Assembly (NCBI GenBank): GCA_036365145.1
Contig: JAEOAD010002232.1
Coordinates: forward strand, 3,665,001-3,729,000
Direction of reading: 5' to 3'
Length of the DNA stretch: 64,000 nucleotides
From: Orientallactaga sibirica
Lineage: Eukaryota; Chordata; Mammalia; Rodentia; Dipodidae
The notes beneath the pieces were generated by a model that did no database searches, was not told where the DNA came from, and saw only the letters and a list, made by a program, of their open reading frames with translations. Each line of letters starts with the position of its first letter. Within the stretch, counting starts at the first letter, position 1. Shown in pieces: positions 1-10,239 of the stretch. The translations under genes and the position numbers were made by a program.

Positions 1-73
1 CCTAGAGAATTGAATTTGGATCCTTACATTTCGCAGGCAAGCACCTTAACCGCTAAGCCATCTCTCCAGCCCT
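1..73 (-). mobile_element. tRNA-SINE, 5' part, cut by window edge
   Basis: Reads as the reverse complement of the tRNA-derived head of the SINE family that fills this window: the A-box side (AAGCCATCTCTCCAGCC) ends the copy and the B-box side (GAATTTGGATCC) lies before it. The tail is outside the window to the left. Confidence 0.85.
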
Positions 74-653
74 GGAATGGTACTCTTATTGGAGGAACAT
101 TTCACCACTGATGGAGCCCAAAAATCAAAGGTTCCAACAGTATTAAGGAATTTTGGAGGAGAGTGGAAGCAGTGGGAAGGTCAGGAGTGGGAAAATCCTG
201 GACTGACAAAGGGAAGAGTGTCTGCAGAGTTCCTCCGCTTCCTCAGTAAGCAGCGCCACAGAAGCCAAGGCCTCTGACAAAGACAGCCGGGAGTAAAAGC
301 CCCTGGAGTGGAATGCTTGTATGTGCCCGCGATCTGAACTATGAATGCCTGTAGTGTGTGTAATGAGCAAACTGTGCAGGAGTCTGGTGTAGGAGGCAGA
401 TTTCCCACGTGAGCTCCCAGGCAAAGCTTTTGTAGTTATCTGTGCTGCCTGATGCATCACATACAGATTTTTAACCACAAGAGGGACTCGTGAAAAGTTC
501 ACTAAGATGTCTTCCTTGTCAAACATGTAGTGTGAAGGTAGAAAGGAGGTTGAGGGGAGGGCAGAAGTGGGGAGTAGGGGAAAGGGATCAAATTACTGAG
601 GGAGGGATCCATACTGCACTTCTCTGGCTTCCTGGCTTGATTTCAAGAGAAGC
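74..653. other. Unassigned spacer, no gene seen
   Basis: I recognise no repeat family or exon here. Short open frames on both strands overlap one another, have no recognisable domain and are of a length expected by chance. A purine-rich stretch at about 530-600 stands out only in composition. Confidence 0.5.
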
Positions 654-1597
654 TCTGACATGCTGTCCAATGTCCTTGATGTCCTGCCAATGCAGGAGAA
701 GGAGGACACCTGCAAATTTCTTGTAGCAGGAATGCATGCCGTTGGCACCAATCTTGGCTTCCCAAGGGCATCATCTATGTATGGAAGGAAAGTGGATGGT
801 ATCCACATCATACATCTGAGGAGGACCTGGGAGAAGTTTCTAATGGTAGCTTGAGCTACTGTCACCATGAGGAACCTGCTGATGTCCGTGTCATGTTTTC
901 TAGGAATCCTGGCAATGGGCAGTGCTAAAATTTGTCACTGTCACTGATTCTACTCCGATTGCTGGCTGCTTCGCTCCTGGGACCCTCACTAACCAGACCC
1001 AAGCAGCCTTCTGCAAACCACATCTTTTGGTAGTGGCTGATCCCAGGACTGACTGCGTGCTTCTCACGAAGGAGTCTGTCAACCTGCCCCTTTGCCATCT
1101 ATGGATGCTGTGAACAAGGGACCTTGCTCTGTGTCTCTGATGTGGTGGATGCTGTTCTGGGAAGTTCTGTCCATAGGCAGCACCATCTCCCATGAACATC
1201 CATGGGAGGTCAAACCTGATCTCTGTATCCATGAAGATTCGGAAGAGATTGAAAAAGAAGAGACACCTGCTGCTGAAAAGGCCATGACCAAGGAGAAGTC
1301 TCAGGGCAAATGGATTGTGCCATCCTCCAAGGTACTGCTGCTCTGAGATAGAAGATAGGTTTGCAGGTGGACTGGTGCGTCCACCACACAGTGACCACAC
1401 CCTGCCCAGAGGTTTCCTACTGACGGCTCAAGCATCCTGCTAGCCGTGGAGGCCTGTTCTGAAGCTCCCACTGCCCAGGCCGCTGTATGGATAGGAACAA
1501 TTACTGAGTAGCCTTAAGCTATTCTCTGTGGAGTCTTAAAGTGGAAAGAAAGTAGATGGAAAATAAGTACCAGTTTCATTAAAAAAGAAAAAGAAAA
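654..1597 (+). pseudogene. RPSA: RPSA processed pseudogene (40S ribosomal protein SA / laminin receptor)
   Basis: The parent protein is the uS2-family component of the small ribosomal subunit and also a laminin-binding protein. Conceptual translation in shifting frames follows RPSA in order: an N-terminal stretch with LDVLPMQEKED and KFLVAG, then RRTWEKFL at about 805-840, then [14 protein letters not shown] and TNQTQAAF from about 924, then VSLMWWML and HEHPWEV at about 1120-1215, then EEIEKEE and AAEKAMTKE at about 1240-1300. No introns are present. The match runs on through the C-terminal acidic/Trp repeat area and the short 3' UTR (GATGGAAAATAAGTACCAG) into an A-rich end at about 1577-1597, as in a LINE-mediated retrocopy. 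It is broken by a TGA near 852, by frameshifts near 855-920, by loss of about 20 codons near 1085, and by further damage after 1310. The true initiator region corresponds to about 660. It is an old, dead copy. Confidence 0.95.
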
Positions 1598-2036
1598 GCT
1601 TTCTTTGATGGTCAAAGTTGTATTGCTAGCCTGTTAACAACAGGAAGATGTCTGAAATCCAAATTTGGAGCAGAGCTTAGTGACCTCCTTTGAACCTAGA
1701 GTTTGATGTCTGCCTCAAGAACCAATGCCAGAAAGATCCAGAAACCAGAAAGCCAGATGATCAATATCCCACACCCACCACAGTATCCAAAAGCCAAGCC
1801 TGAATCGGAGCCAAACACCTAAGGGTGTCTGAAGGAGGGATGGAAGGTTGCCTGAGGGAATCTCTGGGCATGCTGGAGGCTTTAGAGATGAAAGCTGGTG
1901 GAGCAACAAGAAGATTGCCTGCTGGTGTGATCTTGGGTTTGCGAGAGTAAGGCAGCAAGGTTGGTGGGGGCTAGAATGTGCTTCTCTAATAGAGCAGAGT
2001 GGAGGGCGTCTGGCCTCTACAGAAAGCCACCTTGCT
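1598..2036. other. Unassigned spacer
   Basis: Unique-looking sequence between the RPSA retrocopy and the next SINE. No repeat, exon or RNA gene is recognised. The open frames on both strands are short and mutually overlapping. Confidence 0.5.
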
Positions 2037-2262
2037 GGGCTGGAGAGATGGCTTAGTGGTTAAGGCGTTTGCCTGTGAAGCCAAAGGACCTAGGTTCGAT
2101 TCCCCAGGACCCATGTAAGCCAGATGCATAAGGTGTACATGTGTCTAGAGTTTGTTTGTAGTGGTTAGAGGCCCTGGTGTACCCATTCTCTCTCTGCCTG
2201 TCTCTCTTCTCTCTTTCTCTCTCGCTGCTTGCAAATAAATAAATAAATTTTTTCTTAAAAAA
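2037..2262 (+). mobile_element. tRNA-SINE, full length
   Basis: Begins GGGCTGGAGAGATGGCTTAG (A box) and has the B box GGTTCGATTCC at about 2094. Then come the conserved body (CCAGATGCATAAGG, GTGGTTAGAGGCCCTGG), a CT-rich run and a tail of AATAAATAAATAAA. The word AGAAAGCC occurs just upstream (about 2021) and again after the tail (about 2263), a likely target-site duplication. Confidence 0.93.
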
Positions 2263-2629
2263 AGAAAGCCAAAGACAAAGTGGAACATTGAAAGACTGCA
2301 CCAAATTGAATGATCACCCTACGGGCACCTGCCATGTGCTTTCCCCATTGGATGCCACAGTATCCCCCAAAATACGGACCACTGGACACCATCCACTTCA
2401 CTGGGTTACTCATGTGCTTGCTTTCCATCCACCAACTCCCGATGATGCTCTGCTGGGAAAATGGCTGCCCGGCCCTGGTCCCACTGGAGGCAGGGAAGCC
2501 TAATAGTTGGTCACGGCAGCCCCATAGACTGCTATCCTTGGCTGAGAATCATAGCCAAAGGGACCTAAGCCTCCCCTCTTCGGCAACCTCATCCTCCCAC
2601 CTTCTCTCCATCCCCCCCAAAAAGAGGGG

Positions 2630-2955
2630 AAAATCAATTTCAATCAACGTGGAATGTAATATTATCAAATGTCAGCTGCTGAGGTCACGCGCTTTGAAAA
2701 TTATCTTTGACAGCTTCTGGTCGACTTAATTAAGTGCTCCCCAAAAAGGGGGGGGGAGGGAGGCAAAAATACTCTGATTGCGGGCTGCTGTGCCTTTGTG
2801 CTTTAGAGCGTCTATTGACAACTATGAGCAAGATTGCCTTAGGGGGTTTTATTGATAGATTCTCGCCTGATATTGGAATGATTCTTGCACAGATAAATCA
2901 CATTTAGATTTGTTGGTAATTGAGGAGAATTGATTGGAGCAGGAGGGAAGCCCCC
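2630..2955. other. Repeat-free AT-rich island with retained CpGs (possible conserved noncoding element)
   Basis: No SINE, LTR or LINE signature. The sequence holds homeodomain-type ATTA/TAAT cores, a TTAATTAAG word near 2727, CAGCTG near 2674, TTTGACAGCTT near 2706 and several CpGs (ACGCGC, GGTCGAC, TTGCGGG, TCTCGCC), unlike the CpG-poor surroundings. This texture is common in developmental enhancers. That is inference from composition only; no alignment was possible. Confidence 0.35.
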
Positions 2956-3606
2956 AAGGAGTGGGCTCCTTGTCCTCATTGTAGGACGCTCTGGGAATGC
3001 AGGGAGGGGTGTCATCAAAGAGTGAAGATCGCGTAAGGGGATGCAGCCTCCTTGTTTAACCTGTCAATTCTGCCTTCCTCGGAGCCCTCATGCACTTCAT
3101 CCACCACCTCCGCCCCCACCCCCAAGAAGCGGCAAAATGAAAAGGATAGGAAAAAGTTTTGTCTCAAGTGCATTTTGGATTCCAGGGTGACACGACCATC
3201 GTGTTGGCCTTGATATCTATCTCCATTCCAAATCTGATTATAGCCCCTTGATTAAAACACTCCAAAGACTTTCTACACAGAGCAGAATTCAAACTCTAGG
3301 ACAAAGTCTGTGTGAGTTGTGGGTGTCCCCAACCTGCCCTCCTTTGAGCTCTAAACAGGTACCTCCTTGGTACCTGTTGAAGCAGGCCTTTGATCGGCTC
3401 AGGTGGGGTTCTTTCATTTCTCAATGTCATAGACACTGACTAGAGCTAGCTTACTCTGTGATTGGAGCAGGGACATTCCAGAGACAACCGGTGTCCTGTA
3501 TTAAATTGGAAATTGCAAAACCATGATACATGTTATTAGAGCTTCGTGGCTATCTGTGTTTTTACTGTTCATGAGCACTTGATGCTCTTCCTAATGGGAA
3601 GTATCA
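2956..3606. other. Unassigned spacer
   Basis: Mixed-composition unique sequence with a C-rich run at about 3102-3125. No repeat or exon is recognised. Open frames are of chance length. Confidence 0.5.
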
Positions 3607-3617
3607 TGGTTCATCTT

Positions 3618-3860
3618 TTTAAAAAAAATTATGTATTTATTTATTTGAGAGCAACAGAGAGAGAGAGAGAGAGAGAGAGAAAGGCAGAGAGAGAGAGAAT
3701 GGGCTCACCAGGGCCGCCAGCCACTGTAAACGAACTCCAAATGCATGTACCACCTTGTGCATCTGGCTTATGTGGGTCCTGGGGAATCAAGCCTCGAACT
3801 GGGGTCCTTAGTTTTCACAAGCAAGCGCTTAACCACTAAGCCATCTCTCCAGCCCCCTCG
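3618..3860 (-). mobile_element. tRNA-SINE, full length with target-site duplication
   Basis: Reverse-strand copy: T-rich/ATTT tail at the left, a GA-rich run, the body (GGGCCGCCAGCCACTG) and the tRNA-like head ending AAGCCATCTCTCCAGCCCC. The 11-base word TGGTTCATCTT flanks it at 3607-3617 and 3861-3871, so both ends are defined. Confidence 0.96.
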
Positions 3861-4210
3861 TGGTTCATCTTAATTCACCTCCACCTGTGTCAGGGAGGAG
3901 GGGGAGGCACCTCCCAACAGGCAGCCCAGGTAAAAGAGATCCAAGGAAACCGTACATTGCCTGTCTATATTCACGACTTCCTGACCCAGTATGTCTACCC
4001 CTGCTGCTATCATTCTCCACTGCCATTAGATGCCCGATCCTTCTGCTTTTCAATGTGGACCGAGTACCAGTGGCCTTCCAGGAATGTTCAAGGTCTACAG
4101 TACCAGAGTTGGACTGCTGACACATGGTCTGAGCAGATACTGACTTCTCACATGACCATTGTTGGATTATCCAGGCCCTAATATGTAAGCTAATAAATAC
4201 CCCTGATACA

Positions 4211-4240
4211 CAACACACACACACACACACACACACACAC
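4211..4240. repeat. (CA)n microsatellite
   Basis: About 14 CA units in a row within otherwise unassigned sequence (3872-4534). Confidence 0.95.
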
Positions 4241-4534
4241 TTTACTAATTTTGTTCCTCTGTCTAAAGCAGGAAGGTTGTAAGTTCCCACCTAGTTGAAC
4301 TTAGCCATGTGACTTGTACCAGCCACTAAAACAATCATAGAAGTGATGAGTGTCACTTTGAGGCTGAAACTTAGAGAACTAGAGTTCAGTGTGTGCAACG
4401 TTTCCTTTTCCCTGTTCTTGCCTTGAACTTGTAAGTCAAGATGGAGCTCACTTTCAGACTGGATGCCTGAATGACTGAAGTAAATAGGAACATTGGCATG
4501 AACAACACAAGCTCTGCTAATTCAAAATATTTCA

Positions 4535-4745
4535 TTTTAAAATATTTTTATTTATTTGAGATAGAGAGAGAAAGAGGCAGAGAGAGAGAGAGAATGGGCA
4601 CACTAGGGTCTCTGGCCACTACAAATGAATTTCACATGTATGCACCACCTTGTGTATCTGGCTTATGTGAGTCATGGGGAATTGAACCTGGGTCCTTAGA
4701 CTTCACAGGCAAGCACCTTAACCACTAAGCTATCTTTCCAGCCCC
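4535..4745 (-). mobile_element. tRNA-SINE
   Basis: Reverse-strand copy with an A/T-rich tail (AAATATTTTTATTTATTTGAG), a GA run, the body (GGTCTCTGGCCACTAC) and a head ending AAGCTATCTTTCCAGCCCC. Moderately diverged. Confidence 0.93.
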
Positions 4746-5234
4746 AGAGTATTTCTTACTGCAGAAAAACTCAGTCTGACCAACTTTTAAACAGTTCTTT
4801 TTGAGGATGAAAACTATGTCTTTACTTATCCCTTAACTCCTAAGGCATTGATTTCAGAAATGACAAACCACGAAGGCACCAGAAGCCCAAGGACAGCTAT
4901 GGTAGTAGACAGAGCAAGTTCAGGGCAAGAGCATGGACAGTGTGTGGCAAATGACAGGCCATAGCTTGCTTCCATAGAGCAATTCCTTCCTGCTCCCAGC
5001 CAGGTGTCACTCCATGGAATACAGGTCCAACGTCACTTTCCAAGAAGGCATAGAGACCTCTAATTTTTTTTCAAAAAGATTCCCTTCCTTAAATATTGCT
5101 TCAAATTTTCTCTAAGACACCTAATGAGCTAGAAAAAAAAAAAAACATATATAAGCTACCTCCAGTCTGTAAAATCCACCAACTGGATTTTGGTATTACC
5201 AGACATGGTACCTTTCAAATGCTGTCCAATGTGA
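4746..5234. other. Unassigned spacer
   Basis: No repeat family is recognised apart from a poly-A run at about 5132-5144. No credible exon. Confidence 0.45.
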
Positions 5235-5584
5235 ATGGGTATAGCAGTTGCCTTCTCATTGCTGGAACAAAACACCAGTAGCAGCTTGTGGAAAGAAAGA
5301 GTTTATTTCCAGCTTACAGTTCTGAGGGAAAGTTTAAGCATGGCCAAGAAAGCGTGACAAAAGCAGACAGCCAGACATCACATCTACAGCAGCAAGGAGG
5401 AAGCAGACAGAGGGAGCTCACTGAGAGTGACAAGTGTGGCTGCACGGTAACACCCCAAGGACTGCCTCCAGTAGCACACCTCCTCCAGCAAGGCTCCACC
5501 TTCCCAAAGCTCCACCAGCTGGGGGTTAAGCATGAGGCTTAATCAACAAACACATGAGGGGCATTTTACATTCAAGCCACCACA
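5235..5584 (-). mobile_element. MT/ORR1-like MaLR solo LTR
   Basis: The reverse complement starts TGTGGTGGCTTGAATG. It carries the family-typical phrases AGCTTTGGGAAGGTGGAGCC and CTTGCTGGAGGAGGTGTG in U3, then AACTGTAAGCTGGAAATAAA (poly-A signal) and ends near GTTCCAGCAATGAGAAGGC. This order is that of rodent MaLR LTRs. No internal region or second LTR is attached, so it is a solo LTR. The exact 3' end is uncertain by a few bases. Confidence 0.8.
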
Positions 5585-5896
5585 TTGGGGTGGACAACAA
5601 CATCAATGGGAGCAACAAGGATGATCATGTGCAAAACTCCTCTTACCCCATCATTTCATGGAATCTTTGCAATGTCCTCATGGGTTCATGGCTGCCAACA
5701 GGCAGATGAGACATTTTCAAGGCATCTCTCCAACCCAACTATAAGACCAGAGCACTTGAGCACTACTACTTCTTGAGGCAACTCAGAAGGTAAATTTAGT
5801 TCCCATTTGTTTCTTCTTCACTATTGCTTCCCTCTGTGTCCTGCTGGCCCTCTCATATTGAACTTGAGGAATCTGAGGTTCAGAAGTGTAGAGAAG

Positions 5897-6165
5897 GGCT
5901 CGAGGGATGGCTTAGTGGTTAAGGAGCTTGCTTGAGAAGCCGAAGGACCCAAGTTTGATTCCCCAGTACCCATGGAAGCCAGATGCACAAAGTGGCACAT
6001 ATGTCTGGAATTCATTTGCAGTGGTTGGAGGCCCTGGTGCACCCATTCTTTCTCCCCCTGCCTCCCTCTCTCCCTCCCTCTAACCCTAACCCGCCCTCTC
6101 TCTCATCTATCTGCCTCTTTCTCTCTCTCTCTCCCTCTCTCAAATAAATAAGTAAAATATTAACA
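5897..6165 (+). mobile_element. tRNA-SINE with long CT-rich tail
   Basis: Head GGATGGCTTAGTGGTTAAGG, B-box-like AGTTTGATTCCCC, body CCAGATGCACAAAGTGGC, then about 100 bases of CT-rich sequence and CAAATAAATAAGTAAAA. The CT stretch contains TAACCCTAACCC at 6081-6092, two telomere-like units. Confidence 0.93.
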
Positions 6166-6639
6166 CAATTTGTTTAAAAGCATGGAATAATTGTCACACA
6201 GAAAGGCACGGGTATGAGGAAAGTCAAACTGGGATGCCAAAGTCCTGGATGAAAATTTGAGAAAAAGAGTCAGAACTCCATTCAGGAAGAAGTGCTACCT
6301 TCTGGGTTGGAGCCTTTGAGACAGATGCCTCCTCATCTCCACCCTCTTCATGGCAGCCTGTATGTTTATCTTCCAGCTGCCTCCTCTGCTCTCAGACTCC
6401 TTCCTCCTCCTTCCTGTTTCCTGCTTGGCCTATACAGGAACTGGAGCAAATAATTGAAGTGCTCCAGGAAACTTTGCACAGAATCTCAAGCACCTGGAGG
6501 GATCTCCTAAACCTGGGATCTCAGCAGAGGAAACAAGAGAGGGTGTGAGCTATGGGAAGAGGCTCGGAGCTGGGGAATGGATGATGGTGGCAAGACCAAA
6601 AGATACACAGATAGAGGTTCCAGGACCACATGGTTATTA
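6166..6639. other. Unassigned spacer
   Basis: Unique-looking sequence left of the tandem duplication; no repeat or exon is recognised. Confidence 0.45.
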
Positions 6640-6845
6640 TTCTTTTTTATTTTAGAGAGAGAGAGAGAGAGAGAGAATTAGCAGGGCCTCAGCCACTGCA
6701 ATCAAAATGCCACCTAGTGGGCACGTGAGTCCTTGTGTTTGCCTCACCTTTGTGTGTCTGGCTTACATGGGATCTGGAGAGTAGAACATGGGTCCTTAGG
6801 CTTTGCATGCAAGCACCTTAACCACTAAGCCATCTCTTCAGGCCC
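6640..6845 (-). mobile_element. tRNA-SINE, CACTAGGTGGC-type subfamily
   Basis: Reverse-strand copy with a GA run and a head ending AAGCCATCTCTTCAGGCCCC. Its middle carries an extra block (CCACCTAGTGGGCACGTGAG, then TGTTTGCCTCACC) that ordinary copies lack. Copies at 7850, 39203 and 40157 share the block. Most of this element lies in the left unit of the tandem duplication. Confidence 0.92.
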
Positions 6846-6849
6846 CACT

Positions 6850-7095
6850 TGGTTCTTTTTTTTTTTTTTAATATTTTTTAAATTGTATTTATTTGCAAGC
6901 AGAGAGAGAGAGAGAGAGATAGAAGAGAGGCAGACAGAGAGAATGGGCACGCCAGGGCCCCTAGCCACTGCAAACGAACTCTAGACGCATGTGCCCCTTG
7001 TGCATCTGGCTTACGTGGGTCCTGGAGAATCAAACCGGGATCCTTTGGCTTTGCAGGCAAATGCCTTAACCACTAAGCCATTCCTCTAGCCCCCA
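6850..7095 (-). mobile_element. tRNA-SINE
   Basis: Reverse-strand, well-conserved copy with poly-T/ATTT tail, GA run, body (GCCAGGGCCCCTAGCCACTG) and head ending TAGCCCCC. Its duplicated twin is at 8070-8318. Confidence 0.95.
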
Positions 7096-7629
7096 CATGG
7101 TTCTTTAAAGACTGTGCTAGTGACTCAAGACCCTGTTTTTTCAGTCAGACTGTCTTTACAATCCTCCCCACAAGGCACCCACTGCCTTCCTGCTCAGTTC
7201 CCACAGCTTTTGAATTAAAGCTATCTAGAGAATGTATGCAGTGTGGTTCTCCAGAGAGTAAACCCCTTTTATATGTATGTAGTCAGGCTTCATTTCTGTG
7301 GGTTTGACCAAGTGAAGGTAGGAAATACTCAAGCCATGAAAAAAAAAGTCTTTAGATAAAGAGCTAATTCCCTTGTCATCATACCTTAAGCAGCTATATA
7401 CCAACTATTTACCTAGCATGTACATTGTATTAAGTATTAGAAGCAATCTAAAGAAGACTTAGAGTATGCAGGAGGATGTGTGGGGTATATACAAGTATAC
7501 ACCACTTTATGCTTATAATTTGGTGTCTGCAGGGTTCTTGGGACCATCCTTGTGGATAGCAAGGGGCACCTGTGTATGGGGATATTGTCTTTGGTGTTGA
7601 TCAGGCAGATTATTGATTTATTTAGTTTG

Positions 7630-7778
7630 ATTTTTTTTTTTGAGGTAGGGTCTTGCTGTAGCCCAGGTTGACCTAAAATTCACTATGTAGTCTCAGGCTG
7701 GCCTTGAACTCATAGCAATCCTCCTATCTCAGCCTCCTGAGTGCTGGGATTAAAGACATGTGCTACCATGCCTGGCTC
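7630..7778 (-). mobile_element. B1 SINE
   Basis: Reverse-strand 7SL-derived monomer: poly-T, GAGGTAGGGTCTTGCTGTAG, GTGCTGGGATTAAAG and ACCATGCCTGGCT in the expected order. Its duplicated twin is at 8860-9005. Confidence 0.95.
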
Positions 7779-7849
7779 TATTTATTTGTTTAGTTTATCT
7801 TTGCTAAAGAATATGTTAACAGTTTTTTTTTTAAGTCACAAGTCTTTCT

Positions 7850-8064
7850 TCATTTTTGTTTTTATTTATTTGTTGAAAAGAAAGAAGAGAGAGAATTAGC
7901 AGGGCCTCAGCCACTGCAATCAAAATGCCACCTAGTGGGCACGTGAGTCCTTGTGTTTGCCTCACCTTTGTGTGTCTGGCTTACATGGGATCTGGAGAGT
8001 AGAACATGGGTCCTTAGGCTTTGCATGCAAGCACCTTAACCACTAAGCCATCTCTTCAGGCCCC
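7850..8064 (-). mobile_element. Hybrid tRNA-SINE at the duplication junction
   Basis: The right part from 7891 is identical in type to the SINE at 6640. The left part (TTTTTATTTATTTGTTGAAAAG and a short GA run) resembles the tail of the SINE at 9080 instead. The element sits exactly between the two duplicated copies, as expected if unequal exchange between two like-oriented SINEs made the duplication. Confidence 0.85.
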
Positions 8065-8069
8065 ACTTG

Positions 8070-8118
8070 GTTCTTTTTTTTTTTTTTAATATTTTTTAAA
8101 TTGTATTTATTTGCAAGC

Positions 8119-8149
<31 letters not shown>

Positions 8150-8318
8150 AGAGAGGCAGACAGAGAGAATGGGCACGCCAGGGCCCCTAGCCACTGCAAA
8201 CGAACTCCAGACGCATGTGCCCCTTGTGCATCTGGCTTACGTGGGTCCTGGAGAATCAAACCGGGATCCTTTGGCTTTGCAGGCAAATGCCTTAACCACT
8301 AAGCAATCTCTCCAGCCC
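8070..8318 (-). mobile_element. tRNA-SINE (duplicated copy)
   Basis: Twin of the element at 6850. It differs by a GA run about 10 bases longer, TAGACGC to CAGACGC, and small changes in the head (CAATCTCTCCAGCC). Confidence 0.95.
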
Positions 8319-8859
8319 CCACATGGTTCTTTAAAGACTGTGCTAGTGACTCAAGACCCTGTTTTTTCAGTCAGACTGTCTTTACAATCCTCCCCACAAG
8401 GCACCCACTGCCTTCCTGCTCAGTTCCCACAGCTTTTGAATTAAAGCTATCTAGAGAATGTATGCAGTGTGGTTCTCCAGAGAGTAAACCCCTTTTATAT
8501 GTATGTAGTCAGGCTTCATTTCTGTGGGTTTGACCAAGTGAAGGTAGGAAATACTCAAGCCATGAAAAAAAAAAGTCTTTAGATAAAGAGCTAATTCCCT
8601 TGTCATCATACCTTAAGCAGCTATATACCAACTATTTACCTAGCATGTACATTGTACTAAGTATTAGAAGCAATCTAGAGAAGACTTAGAGTATGCAGGA
8701 GGATGTGTGGGGTATATACAAGTATACACCACTTTATGCTTATAATTTGGTGTCTGCAGGGTTCTTGGGACCATCCTTGTGGATAGCAAGGGGCACCTGT
8801 GTATGGGGATATTGTCTTTGGTGTTGATCAGGCAGATTATTGATTTATTTAGTTTGATT

Positions 8860-9005
8860 TTTTTTTTTGAGGTAGGGTCTTGCTGTAGCCCAGGTTGACC
8901 TGAAATTCACTATGTAGTCTCAGGCTGGCCTTGAACTCATAGCAATCCTCCTATCTCAGCCTCCTGAGTGCTGGGATTAAAGACATGTGCTACCATGCCT
9001 GGCTC
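8860..9005 (-). mobile_element. B1 SINE (duplicated copy)
   Basis: Twin of the B1 at 7630, with CTGAAATTCAC in place of CTAAAATTCAC. Confidence 0.95.
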
Positions 9006-9079
9006 TATTTATTTGTTTAGTTAGTTATCTTTGCTAAAGAATATGTTAACAGTTTTTTTTTAAGTCACAAGTCTTTCTT

Positions 9080-9281
9080 TTTTTTATTTTTATTTTTATT
9101 TATTTATTTGAGAAAGAGAGAGAATGGGTGTGCCATGGCCTCTGGCCACTGCAAACGAAATCCAGATACATGCACCCCCTTGTGCATCTGGCTTACATGG
9201 GTCCTGGAGAATTAAGCCTTGAACCAGGGTCCTTAGGATTCACAGGCAAGTGCCTTAACCTCTAAGCCATTTCTCCAGCCC
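9080..9281 (-). mobile_element. tRNA-SINE
   Basis: Reverse-strand copy with a TTTTTATTTATTTATTTGAG tail, a short GA run, the body (GCCATGGCCTCTGGCCACTG) and a head ending AAGCCATTTCTCCAGCCC. It directly abuts the right duplication unit and is the likely recombination partner of the SINE at 6640. Confidence 0.94.
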
Positions 9282-10239
9282 AACAGTTTTCATCTGTGTC
9301 TTCATTGTACCATTATGAAGTTCTGGGCAAAGACATCTTCTTCTTGGGAATAGAAGTAGCTTAGGTCCAGGCAAGCAGAAGAATTGGAGGTAATCAGCTC
9401 CTGTGCATGTTTGGACTCAGGATCACTGTTCAGTGCCCCACCTCAGCCCCTTCCAGCCTCAAGAAAAGTACCCAATATCACTGCCAGGACCCCAGAAAGG
9501 CTAGGCTGTAAGGAAACCCCATCATCCCAGTCTCTGTACAAACAGTATCGGTCTGTACTGGTTTCAGGACCCAGAGCCTGGACAGAGGACCAGTGTCCCT
9601 GGGTAGCAGTGGAGAAGTGTGGGCTGGAGGTTTACCCCGACAACCCTAAACTCAAGCACACATCCAGCTCATACCTCACAGGCCTTCCTCAGTCAGTCTA
9701 CCCTGCCGCCACCCCTAGTCTGCTCTGTGGTAACTCCATCCAATTCCAGGCCCTTTGAAAATTTATTGGGATGTTATTTCAAAAGGGACCAAGTGTAAGG
9801 TGAGTTAGGCTTAGGAGGGGCTATTTTTTCAGCTTCCCTGTCCTGCCCACAAGCTCTTGCAGGCCAGTGGCCTGAGGCTACATTGATGGTGAGAGAAGCT
9901 GGCTGAACCAGTCCAAGGAAGGGTTGGAATTAGTCTATGCTCGGCTGCCTCTGGTCCAACGGAGGCTTCTAACACTGGACGTGCACAGGATCCCTTTGCC
10001 AGATGTCTCATCGGAGGGGCTTGGAGAAATGCTATTATCACAAAAGCTCCCTAAGATGTAGCCATAGTTCTTATGAGACACAGATCTGCCTCCATACCCT
10101 TGTGGGCAGACCAGCCTCCTGGACACCTCCCTCCACTCCTCCCCCACCTGCTACCTTGCCTACCTCCAACCCTCCACCTGGGAGCCATTTTCCCCTCTTT
10201 GCCACTCTGCTCTTGCGTGGCTCCCTGAGCTAGACACTT
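9282..10239. other. Unassigned unique sequence
   Basis: No repeat family is recognised. A 124-codon frame at 9384-9758 (+) is proline/serine-rich with no recognisable domain and looks like chance; overlapping frames exist on the other strand at 9829-10254. No splice-bounded exon was evident. Confidence 0.4.

Larger units (their letters stand above)
6673..7840. repeat. Tandem segmental duplication, left copy
   Basis: About 1.17 kb that recurs almost base for base at 7891-9079. It spans most of a tRNA-SINE, a second tRNA-SINE, unique sequence and a B1. Hand comparison shows roughly ten substitutions plus length changes in the GA, poly-T and poly-A runs and one TAGT-like 4-base difference, so the duplication is young. 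Confidence 0.95.
7891..9079. repeat. Tandem segmental duplication, right copy
   Basis: Second copy of the 1.17 kb unit at 6673-7840. The offset is 1218 bases at the left end and about 1230 at the right, the difference coming from a longer GA run and small indels. Both ends are in SINE tail sequence. Confidence 0.95.

Noticed and set aside
900..1400. 166-codon minus-strand open frame
   Set aside because: It is the antisense shadow of the RPSA retrocopy and has no domain of its own.
3546..3839. 97-codon frame and many similar frames with RERERER or LSLSLSL runs
   Set aside because: They are translations of GA- or CT-rich SINE tails; not genes.
6081..6092. Telomere-like TAACCCTAACCC
   Set aside because: Only two units, inside the CT-rich part of a SINE; not an interstitial telomere.
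7841..7890. A fresh SINE insertion between the two duplication units
   Set aside because: No target duplication and only one hybrid SINE is present; unequal exchange explains it better.
9384..9758. 124-codon plus frame in unique sequence
   Set aside because: Low-complexity Pro/Ser content, no splice-site frame or similarity that I can recognise.
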